This document shows positions 12,886-24,559 of a DNA stretch of 64,000 bases, one piece after another. Position 1 is the first letter of the stretch, and the number at the start of each line of letters is the position of its first letter. The stretch spans positions 545,031 through 609,030 of the forward strand of contig JADANN010000356.1 in NCBI GenBank assembly GCA_018806985.1, read 5' to 3'. The notes under the pieces are model-generated. The model ran no database searches. It saw only the letters and a program-made list of their open reading frames with translations, and was not told the DNA's origin. The translations under genes were made by a program, and so were the position numbers. Origin of the DNA: Angiostrongylus vasorum. Its lineage: Eukaryota; Nematoda; Chromadorea; Rhabditida; Metastrongylidae.

Positions 12886-14042
12886 ACTCTCTGCAATCCA
12901 AGCATAAACGTTCTGTCCCGGCTATCTCAGGTGTGCAAGGAGGATCGACTTGACAAACATCCAACGATATTTTGATGAAAGGGAAAATCCTCAAGCAGTA
13001 GGCGAAACTACACGTAAAACAGAAAAAAAAGATGAAAGCCGTTCGTGGATGATGGATGCGAGGAAGCAAATCGAATGCAAGGAATATTATGGTCAGCATA
13101 GTAGATGTGAAAGATGAGAATGTAAAGCGAAATAAATAAATGAATTACTTCATCATCGGGGACATTATTTAGAGCATCAGCAGTCAGCATGTGGGGATTC
13201 ATAATTCCACTCTCTATATCAACCATTTGTTGTGTATCATACGTGTAGAAAAACGCTTAGAGCTCTTCAACCCTTCGGTTGCTTGCCAACTAATTTTATA
13301 AGCAGAAACCGGTGTAGCTTTTGCCGGTGTTCACCGTCTGATTTTCATTCGGTTCGTTCCTCATAGTGATTATATTTCTTTGTGTTAATGTGGCTTCCAA
13401 TAAGCAGTGACATATTTAATGGTTCATCGTTCGGTTTCTTCGTCTCTCAAACACCGGACTCTATGAAATCGATTCCGTTTCCGATTCATGGTAGGGCGTA
13501 ATGAATGTTATTTAGCGAGCGGTACAGCACCACTTCGGCAAACGAAATGTTCGTTGTATAGAAGAAATATGTTCGTGATTTTGTACGAAAATAGAAGTGC
13601 TTCAATATTATGCAGGACAAAACAGTGAGAAGAGAAGTCACAGATCATCTGAATGGCCCAAATTTATGCATGCTGGGACTTTCTTCACATGGAAATTTTC
13701 TTCGAGGAATTTGTGAATTTCTTTCGTATAAACATCAACAAAAGTTCAACTCTCAGCTGGGATCTTCGGACTATAAATTTCGACGGTCTTTAGAAGGGCA
13801 GTCGTGCCAAAAAGCTGTTGCTCTTACTTTACACTTTCCTTATTGCGGTTTTTTTTCATTTCCATATGAATAACACCGCGGATAAATTTTATAATTAAGA
13901 GTTGCACTGCTTTCAAGATCCTTAAGTGGTCCTCTGAGCAGTGTAAACGGTCAACGAAAAAACGGTAGAAGAGGGAAGGCGAAAATGCCAGTGCAGAGTA
14001 GGCCACAGCAAATTTGAGATTCTTCTCTACATTGTCAACACC
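12886..14042. other. No gene recognised
   Basis: AT-rich. Open frames of 60-87 codons occur on both strands, for example 13610-13873 plus, but none shows a recognisable domain or convincing splice structure. Confidence 0.45.
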
Positions 14043-14317
14043 ATTAATGTCAGGAGCGCATGTAGCGCAGTGGTCTCAGGCGCTCTGCAATACACGTGGG
14101 ATCGATTTCCGCGCCCCAGGCTCACCAAGCCCTTCATTCCTCCGGGGTGGTCAAATTGTACCTGACTTGTCTGGGAGGATAGAAGCACTAACTTGATACA
14201 TCGGTAGGCCACCGTGAGTCATTGTAAAGGCCAGATATGCATTTAATCACCTCCAGCGATGCTTTATGAAGTCGAATGCATAGCGCGTCCGTCAGAGATT
14301 GATCTTTATTAATGTCA
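14043..14317 (+). mobile_element. tRNA-derived SINE (family 1), copy 4, with target-site duplication
   Basis: A near-complete copy, body 14053-14307, bounded by a perfect 10-bp direct repeat ATTAATGTCA (14043-14052 and 14308-14317). The A box TAGCGCAGTGG and the B-box-like GGATCGATTTC are intact or nearly so. The flanking duplication is direct evidence that the family moves by target-primed retroposition. Confidence 0.88.
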
Positions 14318-15759
14318 TACTTTTCATTACTGCGATTGGAGTGTGTTCAGTTATGACGAACTTTATGGCTCCTTGTTTGTGGTCACTGTGCACTGAAACC
14401 GTAGTCGACTGTTCGTCAGACAGGTCGCAGCGCTACCTTTAACTCCAAGACGAGTTTGTCGAAGGATTTTCCCAATATCTGCATTGTTTCGGACTAGAAC
14501 TCCAAAATGGAAGGCCTCAAGAAAATTGTCGAACTTCTTGCCTCATGAAGAAGTTGTTATATGAGCTTCTGCTTTTGAACAATTACTGGTTAATTGAGAA
14601 CGGTCGACGATGGGAGAAAATGCTTCAAATTCTTTATTTATTTAAATAGTTCAGTGGCAAAACTCTATGTAGGGGTGCGGAAACAGCCCGAATAAAAACG
14701 TTTACAGGCTTACGACTAATTTCCTACCAATGACATCTCAAACTCTTGAATTCGCCAATGATAGGTTTCTGAGTGGAATACCTTAACAGATGAACATAAC
14801 TCCTCTAACACTCTCTAAATTGTTTTAGCGCAGTTTACATCACAGAAAGCTTGTGAGCATCCAATTTTGGGCAGATTAAAAATCAGAAGTATTTCGAAAG
14901 AAGCTATGATATGGAGGATTAAGTGGTTGGGATACAATGTAGGAACTAGATCCACACGATCTGTCACATGAATGTGGCAAAAGTGCAACAAATTGATTCT
15001 GTCACATGAAAAACATATATAAGCACGCTTTCCCAAACGGCGTTGCCGCCCGGTTAGCTGTGACCACCTCTCGATTAAATTCCCTCCAGAAGACATTGTC
15101 GGCAAATAAGATGGAGCGCCGAAAGTCGACCATGGAAACAAGCATTCCAGTGTGAAATGTATCAACGAAGCCGACCGGCAGATCAAAAAACAGGTAGGTC
15201 AATCATTCTGTCTGATCCCGTCAATAGATTTTGCAACGGTAGTGATTCCCGCTCTCAGCAAGCATTAATGACGGCTATTGACTAGTGATCTCATTCCTTC
15301 CTGGAACCCGCCACAATGCTTCTCGGCCATACTCTTCTTAGCTGGTAAGTCTGCATGATATAACTCCGCTTTGTATCACTTAAGCACTCGACTGCATAAG
15401 ATGCTTCATTATTCTTCCTTGTTCGTCATTGTATTGATTGGTCAGTGGAGTATAGACCTTCGAGTCAATTCGAAACAATGCCAAGGAAATTGTGGTAATA
15501 TGGTCAATAAGTGAGGGTAAGAGAATACGTAAAGGGTTGCCTAGAAGTGATATCCTAGCTTTGTTATGGACAACTGACTTAATATCATGTCGGGTGTAAT
15601 ATGAAGTAAAAAGTAATGACATAAGAAGTTGACAAATTAGAGGGCACACGTAAGGTTATAGTAACAGTGCAATGAGGTTAACATGTTAGAAGACACATGT
15701 GTGGAGGTGGCAATGTGGTGCAAGCGCGTGGTCCTCGGGTCACGTAATTTGAAATTGAA
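14318..15759. other. No gene recognised
   Basis: Short ORFs only. A minus-strand frame at 15002-15202 looks somewhat protein-like but has no domain I recognise and no acceptor consensus at its start. Confidence 0.4.
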
Positions 15760-16029
15760 ATGCTTACATAATAAATAAGGGATAAAGCTCTCGGCGTTGA
15801 TTGATCCCTGATTAGCCATACACACGACATTATTAAGCATCGTTAGAGGTGACTGAATGCATATCTGGCCTTTACAGTCACTCGCGGTGACCTATCGATG
15901 TATCGAGCCACTGCTGCTATCCATCCATACAACTCCTTGGTGAACCTGGAGCGCGGGAATCGATCACATGTGTGCATTGCAGAGCACCTCCGACCACTGC
16001 GCCACATGCGCCACTATGCTTACATAATA
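15760..16029 (-). mobile_element. tRNA-derived SINE (family 1), copy 5, with target-site duplication
   Basis: A minus-strand copy, body 15774-16015, bounded by a perfect 14-bp direct repeat ATGCTTACATAATA (15760-15773 and 16016-16029). On the minus strand the A box is TGGCGCAGTGG and a GGGATCGATTCC-type B box is seen with one change. The 3' end reads GCTTTATCCCTT, a short form of the TTTATCC-type tail. This is the best-delimited insertion in the window. Confidence 0.9.
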
Positions 16030-16420
16030 GCGATAAATAATGCTGAGAGAGGGTGCTTGTGTATACACGAGAGTGATAATAAAATGGAGACTTTTTCTCC
16101 ACTGCGTGGATAATTCCTAGTTCCTATAATCTTTGTATATAATCTTTCCTAGTTGAGCATGTCATTGTTTGTTTTTTGTAACTACACTTCCTGTTATCAC
16201 CATCTCGTCCACTGCAACCCATCCACAAGCAACGCATGGTACATCCCACAAACTAGCAATGGCTATTCTACGCCAAGGCTAAGATTTTCGCGCTTTCAGG
16301 ATAAACAGTGCGAGAGAATTTCGCAGTCCACTCTGGTGGTTAAATGTTTAAAATGCGTCCCTTGTCGTAGTTGAGTTCGAGGTGATGAGAATAGCATTTC
16401 ATTAGCAGGCTTGATGAACT
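16030..16420. other. No gene recognised
   Basis: No recognisable domain, repeat or RNA gene. Confidence 0.45.
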
Positions 16421-17573
16421 ATGTTCCCGAAAACCATTTTCTCTGTTCCTTTTCTCTCCTGTTATCTTTTTGGATGGTTTAGCTTACATGAGGTTGTTAC
16501 AGCAGAAATTGTTTTGGAGCAACCCCGTGTAGGTTGTACACTCTACAAAGGCATTGATTATTTATTCGAGGTTAGCTGGAAGTCGGTTTCCGAAAGAATC
16601 TTCTCTTTTACCATAGACGGAGTTTATTCAGTGCTCTCTTACGTGTGTTTAGATAGTAGCGTCTTAGTGTCATTTTCTTCAGTGTCTCCGGGCTCACAGC
16701 ACTGTCGTCATAGTTGCATCATGACGCTATGTTTTATAAAAGACACTCACTGCTCCAGGACACTGGAGTACCCGTATTGTTTTTTGCGATGGGTATCCAT
16801 TCGTAGCATTATGCTCTCCACTATGTGAGGGTTAGATGAGCTCGTGTTCGCCATGCTTTGCCAGAAAAAGATGTGAAGCTTCTTAATTATTGTGGAGATC
16901 TGCGAACGTCTTTAAGTAAAATGCTGACAACTTATATAGGCTTTGGTCGATTCGAAGTAAGGACAAAAATCATGTACGTGCTGGCACAATTACGGATGGT
17001 TAAATATGGTCTTTTACACTGAGAGAAGTAGTAAAACTTAAAAATTGAGCAGTTTTTTGAAAATGGGAAGATTGTGCATCTTGTTTGTTAACTCTGTTTG
17101 TTTGTTGCTGGTCATTGCTTCTTTGTTTTTCAAAACAGCATCACAGCACTATCAGTAGTTTTCTGGAAATGCGCCTCTCCCTTTATGGCTGTTTCGATTG
17201 GTAATTTTGACTGGTCTTTCGATGCGAATTCATCGTCGAAGTTATTCAATGGTGAATGGAGTTCGTACTGCACTGGTAGCTCTGTGCTCAACTCAAAAAA
17301 ATTCGACACGATCCGGCTAAGAAACCCACAATGGGACTCGGTTAGTGTGCGAATAAGATGACGTAGACGTCGGTCAAAACGTTAGCAGAATAAAGTTTTT
17401 ATGACAAACTTGTAACAAAAAACTAAAAAAGAACCAGCAACTAACTAGAACTAATAAGAGGAACTGCTATTGGCTACTGCAGGGTGGGGGTTCCACGGTA
17501 AATCATAGTCGCTTGTCGTAGGATTACTTGCTTTTGTGCAGATTGCTGATGGAAATCAAGAACCTTTCAGAGG
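16421..17573 (+). CDS. Possible spliced gene of unknown function (tentative)
   Basis: Two candidate internal exons are joined in frame by consensus splice sites. The first is 17139-17340, with acceptor TTTTTCAAAACAG and donor GTTAGT. The second is 17542-about 17572, with acceptor TTTTGTGCAG and donor GTACGG. The first exon encodes a Ser/Asn-rich stretch containing 'SIGNFDWSFDANSSSKLFNG'; the second encodes 'IADGNQEPFR'. Upstream, an open frame from ATG 16421 begins with a hydrophobic, signal-peptide-like segment ('SVPFLSCYLFGWFSL'). It may be exon 1, but I found no phase-consistent donor to the next exon. I recognise no family. An AATAAA at 17387-17392 could be a polyadenylation signal. Equally, these may be chance open frames. 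Confidence 0.25.
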
Positions 17574-17896
17574 TACGGTGTGCCATATTTCTCGAAAAAA
17601 TACTAGTGTTGTGAAGAAGACAGGGTATAATTTGCTTCATTCTTGTGGTCTATGGGACGTCGTACCATGCATCATAGAATTGAGTGCTTCGTGTGCGCAT
17701 TGCTTAGGGGATACGTTTTCCGAAGTTAACACCCCTTAGTAAGGTATTCATACCGCAGAAATCCTCTTGCCAAAAGCTTTGTGAGATGAGATGAAAGGAA
17801 ATAGTTCCCAGGATCGACTTTATATTAACCTCGCAATTGGAATATGAATGCGTCGATTTCTTGTTCAGCAATCGCGAAGTTGTTATACAGCATACA
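17574..17896. other. No gene recognised
   Basis: Short interval before the inverted Penelope-like pair. Nothing supported. Confidence 0.4.
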
Positions 17897-18320
17897 TTTA
17901 CTTCCATAGAAAAACACAATACAATACAACAGTAGCCAACGTTTCGGCAGAATCGCCTTCTTCAGAGCTTGGAATGGCACGCTGATACGTAATTTACTAG
18001 GTTAAATGCTTCAATAGCACAAACAGAAAGATGAAAATCTGAACGATAAACTCGATTAGCAGCTTCTCGGAAGCTCACCGTTTTTTACCTGCCTTCCACC
18101 CAGGAAGAACAGCCATTTAGAGTCGCATTTGGTTGTTGACTGCACCACCCCACATCAAAAATCAATTTTGAGATATGGGGATAAATCACGTGTTATCTCA
18201 AAGCATTCTTCCTTGCCACTCACTCTCGGATTCTTGGCATTTATCCAAAACCCCTCGAAAAATTTGCTGGTTGGTGTTCTAGTCTCCTGTGCGAGGATAG
18301 CGACTTTACATTAAGTTTAT
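17897..18320 (-). mobile_element. Penelope-like element, 3' part, minus strand (left arm of inverted pair)
   Basis: This is an inverted copy of 19130-19570. On the minus strand it encodes the end of the GIY-YIG protein, containing 'NPRVSE'-like and 'GVVQSTTKCD'-like residues (from about 18315 to 18130). The same 3' untranslated segment and terminal repeat as the plus-strand element follow. The terminal repeat (17897-17990, read minus) has the order CTGAAGA, AGGCGATTCTGCC, GAAACGTT and then CTACTGTTGTATTG. It is head-to-head with the plus-strand element that starts about 25-40 bp away. Confidence 0.8.
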
Positions 18321-18324
18321 TTCG

Positions 18325-19340
18325 TCATCATCACGTTTTGTTACCTTCTCTACGCAGGAGGAGATAAACAAATGCTTTGAATTATTGAACGAGCACTCTG
18401 AGCACATTAAGTTCACCCGGGAGAAACCGAGAAAAAACTGGCTTCCGTTTCTAAACGTTCAAATAAACCTATCAACTAGCGGTTACGTGACAAAGTGGTA
18501 CTGAAAGCCAAGTAACAAGAACATCCTCGTTCATTTCTTTTCTTCCCACCTTCATACACAAAGAGGGCACTTGTGCGAAACATGTTTCGAACAGCCACCT
18601 CTGTCTGCACAACCAGGGAACTAAAGGATGAATCGCGCGCCTTGGTTCGGCAAATAGCCATCTCCAATGGCTATGAAATAGTAACCCCACGAGATAAGTC
18701 TAGAAAGAGAGCGACGTCCAAAAGGAAAAACGTAGCCAGACAAAACCCCGTTTCTGTTGCCCTTTATTAGCGATGAAGTAAGCGTAGCTATTAAACGATG
18801 CTTAAGAAGGGCAGATCTAGAGGAATCGGTAGCGATAGTTGAAATACCACCGAATACTCTACGTTGTCAGTTAGTTCGTAACCGCCTGTATGATCGTCTA
18901 TGTGAAACAACAAATTGCGTAATTTGCCCTTACAGCAGGGACGGTGATTGCATGAGTTCAGGTGCGATATACCTGATGTATTGTAATAATTGCGGAGATG
19001 AATATATTGGCGAAACGGGCAGTCCTTTGTGTATCCGTATAAAAGAACACCTGGATGGCGAACGAAAAGAAAGACAAGGTACACCGCTGGGAACGCATAG
19101 GATACAAAAGCATAGCGGAGACGATCTTGATGTAAAAGTCGCTGTTCTCGCACGGAATGCTAAAACACCAGCGTGCAAACTTCTTGAGGCTTTTTCAATA
19201 AATGCCAAGAACCCTAGAATAAATAGTAGGGAGGAATTCCCAGAGATAACATGCGACCTGGCCCTGTTCTTCGCATCCATTTTTGATGTGGGGGTGGTGC
19301 AGTCGTCAACCATATGCGACCATAATCAGCTGTTCTAATC
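18325..19340 (+). mobile_element. Penelope-like retroelement, RT C-terminus and GIY-YIG endonuclease, degenerate
   Basis: Three frames together give one protein. Frame 1 (from 18358) reads 'EEINKCFELLNEHSEHIKFT', 'LPFLNVQI', and then a stop at 18502-18504 where an Arg codon is expected (WY-R-KPSN). Frame 2 (18573-18767) reads 'MRNMFRTATSVCTTRELKDE'. Frame 3 (18757-19338) carries the Cys-rich linker 'CVICPYSRDGDC' and the GIY-YIG domain, 'AIYLMYCNNCGDEYIGETG' with the Arg of 'IRIKEHL'. This order, RT thumb, Cys linker and GIY-YIG nuclease, is diagnostic of endonuclease-positive Penelope-like elements. RT fingers and palm are missing. One stop and two frameshifts make it inactive. Confidence 0.88.
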
Positions 19341-19464
19341 TTCCTTGGTGGAAGTCATGTTAAAAACGGCGAGTTTTTCGAGAAGCTGTTAATCATGTAA
19401 TTGCTGCTATGAAGTTTTCCGTCTTTTGTATGTGTTATTGAGGCTTCTGGCCTGATAAATTGCA

Positions 19465-19570
19465 TATCATTATACTCTTCCAGGCAGTTCATTGAAGAAA
19501 CCGATACTGCCGAAACGTCGGCTACTGTTGTATTGGGTGTTTTTGTATGGAAGTAAATATATACCGTGGC
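19465..19570 (+). repeat. Penelope-like terminal repeat with hammerhead-like core (right arm)
   Basis: Inverted partner of 17897-17990: GAAGAAACC, CTGCCGAAACGTCGGC, then CTACTGTTGTATTG and GTTTTTGTATGGAAGTA. The core resembles a minimal hammerhead ribozyme (TTGAAGA for CTGANGA, then GAAA and GTC), with the first element degraded. Hammerhead motifs are a known feature of Penelope-like terminal repeats; activity here is not shown. Confidence 0.65.
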
Positions 19571-20955
19571 AACCAATATTTCGAAAACAGGTTGCAACAA
19601 CGAACACCCATATCGTCACAACGACCAGCTATGGACCATCGGGTCTGGTTAACTCGACTGTGGGGAAGGCGGAAATGACTACACTGCTCTCAAAGGTGCA
19701 AAGAATCATGGCATTGGAATACTCTTGGCTCTGCTCCTGAATATAGACTTCGAACTATTTTTCAGCTAGGCAATTCACACAGGAGGATGAGCTCATAGTC
19801 TGCATCGCATTTCGTCAGAACCTGGCTAGCCACGATGAGCAGGAAACACTAAGAAATTTATAATGCTATGATACAAAGCTGCACACAGATATTGTAAAGA
19901 CAATTTAAACAAGGAATCATATACCATGTAGAAGTCTTCGGAATTGCATAGACGAGTATCCGGATGAGACGAAGAAGTAGACGAAAACGTGTGTAAAATT
20001 CCTTATGATTGCAGTGCTTCGTAATCCGAGGAACTGAGAGAATTTGCGCTTCTCATTTCATTCACATGCGCTTAGTTGTGCAGGGTTCACTAGAATATTG
20101 AGCAAGGCAACTGCCAGTAGCGTGTTACGATATAACGCATAGTACCACAGTAATAGAGTAGGCTAGTGAAACAATGAGATTAGCACAGCCTTCGGTTCAA
20201 TCGTACGCTCTGCTGGCATGATTTGCTGAAATCTACACAATATTCATGAACATTATCATCGTTTCATCGTTGTTTTGCTCGTTGGTTCCATCCGGACGCA
20301 GTCCAAGTTTTCTGAAAGAGGAGAGAAATAGGAAACAGTCATCGAAAATACTGCACCTCTTCTTACGATTCCAGCAGGCAATTGATTTTCTAAAAGAATT
20401 TCCTAACCATCACTATTTCCTTCACAAAATCTTTGCTTCACGTAAAAATAAAATAAGAATATAAGCAAGACAGGCTCATTCTAGTCTTAGAGTGCCATGA
20501 AACTTTTCGAAATTCTGAGAAAAAAGGCAAACGACTGAGGCTACACGAATGGTTGGTCCACTGACAAAAATTGACACTGATCGCAAGCCATACTGAAAAC
20601 ACCTACGATGTTATTGTTTTCTCAGTATCGTGATACTCATTATACGTGAGCTTATCGGATAACACAGAAAAGCTGTTTTCCTCTTGCCTATTTAAAGCAG
20701 GCGAGTTAGAAAGGAAGTACCATTTCTACTTCAGCGGACGTTATAGTTATTTGGCTATCTTCTAACACACTACCGGATTCTAAACAGTAAGTAACAGATG
20801 TTCTACTCTCAGTCACCATTCTATTTTGAACAGAACTTTATTACTGCGAGGTGCTACCGACTGATATTACCAGTTCAACACCGGTGATGCGACGCAGCGA
20901 AGCTGCGTGCATATCTTCCAAACATTTTCACGGAACATTGTATTTTCAGCAAACG
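19571..20955. other. No gene recognised (upstream of the phosphatase gene)
   Basis: Short ORFs only. A TTTTCAG immediately before 20950 probably marks the splice acceptor preceding the phosphatase start codon. It could serve a cis 5' exon or a trans-spliced leader; I cannot tell which. Confidence 0.45.
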
Positions 20956-23145
20956 ATGACTGCTCGTATAGATATCGACGATACGATCATCCGATTATTA
21001 AACGTTGGTGTACCAGGTTGTGCACTGGTTAACAATGTGAAGGAATCCGAACTGTTGCTGATCTGGCAAACGGCAAGGTATGTGCATAATGTGCATCGAT
21101 GTGAATGATGCATGACGTCTAACAACGAAGTAGAATCGAGAAGAAGCCTACACCAAGTTCACAGTGATCTTTAGAAGCTAAATTTCATGAAGATTTTGGG
21201 TGGAAGATTATGGAAATACGCTTAGACGTGTTGATATTCTTTATAATTATGAAAGTTCAGTAACAATCTCCATTTTTTAAAAGAACGGACGCTTGTCAAC
21301 GAGCATTGCTTGAAATGAACGTTGTCTCAAGATGCGATGGATGTGTGGATATCAACACCAGCCACTTTTAAACCCAAAAACATCGTCCAGCGAAGCAGTA
21401 CTTCCGTTCACCACTCGTACTTCCACTCCAATAGATTCGACTCGATGGACTGCGAAAGCGCACACCGCAAGAAGCATCTGCTTTGGGTGCCCAATGAGAA
21501 TTATTGTGGCTCAGGAGCAAACATGGATTCCATAGGGCATTTGCAACCTCAAGAAGCAGCTTTTTTAAACAACATTATGCTGGCTTATGAATACAACAAA
21601 ATATGAAAACATTACTGTTACCGTCCGTCATTCCTGTTACTAAACAACAATAACGTCCAATCCAAGAGAGCTTACATCTCCATATACCTATGCCAACTAA
21701 TATGAAACACAGTTAGTAGATAACACCAGTCTTCTGAGACCGTTTGCCACCGTAAGCCAAGAAGGCAGTCTCTCATTTTAAATTCGATAACTGCACAAAT
21801 GACTTCCAGGTATTGGAAGTGTTATCTCCAGTTGTAACAAACGGTTAACACGAACTGGCCATTAAAATGAATATCTTCCAAAACAAAGAAGAAATTGGCT
21901 ACTTATACAATGGTTAAACGGTGGATGTCGATATCACAGGAATTGCCTTTTTGTTATCACTATCCACATTTTTTTCAGACAAGTATTTCTTAGCGAAGCA
22001 TCGCTGGTTGAGGTTCAGTCTCCTATAAAAATATGTGGAGACATTCATGGTCAGTTTGCAGGTTTGTAAAGAGGTTTCGGTCATTGCAACACTAAGAGGA
22101 TTATTACCCACTGCCAAGTTGTTTTATTCCTTCCTGAAAAATTTCCACGTTTATCCTAGATGTTCTGCGATTGTTTGATCGAGGTGGTTTCCCGCCAATG
22201 GTTAATTACCTCTTCCTTGGTGAATACGTTGACCGCGGCCATCAAAATCTTGAATGCATTGCGCTGTTCTTCAGCTACAAGGTCAAATGAAGTTCTTTGG
22301 AAAAAATTTTATGGTTCATCCGTTTATTTAACTGCTATCAAGCTTAGGTGAAATATCCGGGTGACTTCTTCATTTTGCGAGGAAACCATGAATGCGCTCC
22401 GATTAATCGAGCGTACGGCTTCTTTGAAGAATGCAACAGGCGTTACAATAGCACTCGAATATGTCTCGGTTTTCAGGTTTCTCAATTCTCTTTTTCTTTT
22501 CGGAATGCCACCTATTTTATTTGATCCGCAATATGAAATAAGAACAGAAGCCTCTTTTCAGGATGCGTTCGCAGCCATGCCATTCACCGGACTAGTGGCT
22601 GGCAAAATTCTTTGCATGCATGGTGGCTTGTCTCTCAAGTTGAAATCTCTGGACCAACTGCGACAAATCACTCGCCCAATTGATCCCCCAAACCCATCGC
22701 TGCATATCGATCTCTTATGGAGTGATCCCGATCATTGGGTTAAGGTAAGAAATACGATCAAACCTATATAGAAACTGCAAGCGCATGTAGAGATCGCAAG
22801 CGTGGCTAATCAATGCTGATTTAATTTGGGTTGAAAATTCAATCTAGGGTTGGGAAGCGAACACTCGAGGAGTTTCGTACGTATTTGGAGAAGACGTCGT
22901 GCACGAAATGCTTCCCATTCTGGACATCGATTTAGTCGCCAGAGCACATCAGGTCGTTATATCAGTAGCAGAGCTTTCTTGACATCACAGCATGTTGTAC
23001 GACTCTTTTAGATCGTACAAGATGGCTATGAAATTTTTTCAATAAGCGTCTAGTTACGACTTTCTCAGCACCGCACTATTGCGGACGATTTGATAACGCT
23101 GCAGCCATGATCAATGTCGATGAGGGACTAGTATGCTCATTTCAG
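20956..23145 (+). CDS. PP1-type Ser/Thr protein phosphatase catalytic subunit, divergent, with frameshift in exon 7
   Basis: Exons: 20956-21077, 21979-22061, 22160-22281, 22348-22476, 22562-22744, 22848-22952 and 23012-23145, with in-phase joins. The model gives about 293 residues, collinear with PP1 up to the 'CSFQ' strand. Metal and catalytic motifs seen: GDIHGQ; GEYVDRG (PP1 has GDYVDRG); RGNHE; MHGGLS; 'TRGVS'; RAHQ; 'SAPHYCG'. The Glu (GAA, 22222-22224) replaces the Asp that bridges both metals in PPP enzymes, so activity may be reduced or lost. In exon 7 a T6 run (23034-23039) puts the rest out of frame, with a stop at 23051-23053; one more T restores collinearity with PP1 through '[15 protein letters not shown]'. 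It is a decaying gene or contains a homopolymer sequencing error. The start ATG lies 7 nt after a TTTTCAG acceptor. The C-terminal tail exon was not found; reading through gives a stop at 23152. Confidence 0.85.
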
Positions 23146-23154
23146 GTAGCGTAA

Positions 23155-24132
23155 GCCCTGTGATAGACAACTCACATAGATATAAACATACATAAGGGCA
23201 AGAAAGAGCAGAGATCCTGCAACTGTTTGTCAAAGGATTAACTAAACAATCTCACACAACTAGTAACGAAATGACTGGTGAAATCGATAGAACTGTAGGG
23301 AAAACTTTTCGTTGCTTCATACACCATCAGTCTTCAAATATTGTAAACCGCATAGCATGGAACCTCTAATCACTAAGCAATAGATCTTTCATGGAAATAT
23401 CGATTTATTGTATGCCTTGGAACAGAAGTGGCACACCGTACCCATAGCAACTGCACATGTCGAGCAACATCGTCTATCCAAAACTCAGCTCTGTCTACTT
23501 GTTTCATCTGGTCATTAAGCTACAGTTTATATACAATGTAGTTACCTCAACACGTGCTGAAAAAACTGATAGAATGAAAGATAAAAGAAGAAGTTCGATG
23601 GAGTTCTTTTCAGATATTGCGGCCAACAATCAAAGCAAATAAAGTGGTTTCTCGAGCCATTCGATGATAGTATATCAGACTAATACATAGTTAATTGTCA
23701 TATTGTATTTGAAGTAATGTCCAGCGCTGTTACACACCAGATGGAAACAAATGAAAACATTCAGAAGCCATGACGTCATTTCTTTGTCATCTGACTAAAG
23801 AAAATATTGGCACTATTGCTTCAACAGCAACAAAACAAAAATGAAGTACGAATGCCACTCAGCGGCTTTTGAACTCCATGTAAACCTCAGTGGTTTTTTT
23901 GAATCTTCTGTAATTCAACCTTCGACTATTTAATAAAACCTGTAGGATAGCTACATCATGTTAGTTTTCTTGCATTGTAATCAAGAAAATTCTGCTAGTT
24001 ATATTCTGTTGGAACAAGTTCAGGTGTCAGCAGGGTCCTAGTGAAAACTATCGCAGTACTAATATAATGCTATAATATGTTGTTATACGGCACAATATTT
24101 AACGTATTGTAGTATACTGCTCGTGTATTACA
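23155..24132. other. No gene recognised
   Basis: May contain the missing last exon or 3' UTR of the phosphatase gene, but no segment supports it. AT-rich, with no repeats shared elsewhere. Confidence 0.4.
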
Positions 24133-24425
24133 AGGGTGCATGTGGCGCCGTGGTCGCAAGCGCCCTGCAACGCACACGTGGAATCGATCCCCGGGGGCCG
24201 TGGCCCGCAAGCTCTCCATCCCACCGGGGTGGACAAATTGGTACCAGACTTGTCTGAGAGGCTAGCAGCACTGGCTCGACACATCGGCACGCCACCTCGA
24301 GTCATTGTAAAGACCAGATATGCATTCAATGACCTCCAAACGATGCTTAGTGAAGTCGAATGCATGGCGCATCCCTCAGGGGATTGATCAACGCCGAGAG
24401 CTTTATCCTTTTTATCCTTTATGTT
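24133..24425 (+). mobile_element. tRNA-derived SINE (family 1), copy 6
   Basis: A full-length copy: head GTGGCGCCGTGGTCGCAAGC, B-box-like GGAATCGATCC, the whole family body, and the tail GCTTTATCCTTTTTATCC. No convincing flanking duplication. The tail shows the 7-9 bp repeat unit (TTTATCC type) most clearly. Confidence 0.85.
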
Positions 24426-24559
24426 ATAGGATAACATTCTGCGTACTATGACAACCAATTGTGCGTTCACGTCGCTTGGGTGACGTCTAATTCTCAGATT
24501 TTAAGCACTTTGCAGTTTTTTGACGACAAACAGAAATTTTCGCCTGACGTTATAGAGCG

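Noticed and set aside
15002..15202. Minus-strand ORF resembling an endonuclease/AP-nuclease segment ('GFVDTFH')
   Set aside because: Only a few residues match and no catalytic motif is present nearby.
18930..19313. Minus-strand ORF of 127 codons
   Set aside because: Antisense shadow of the Penelope-like GIY-YIG frame on the plus strand.
21322..21606. 94-codon ORF inside intron 1 of the phosphatase gene
   Set aside because: Begins at a non-ATG codon and shows no domain; probably chance, although an alternative exon cannot be excluded.
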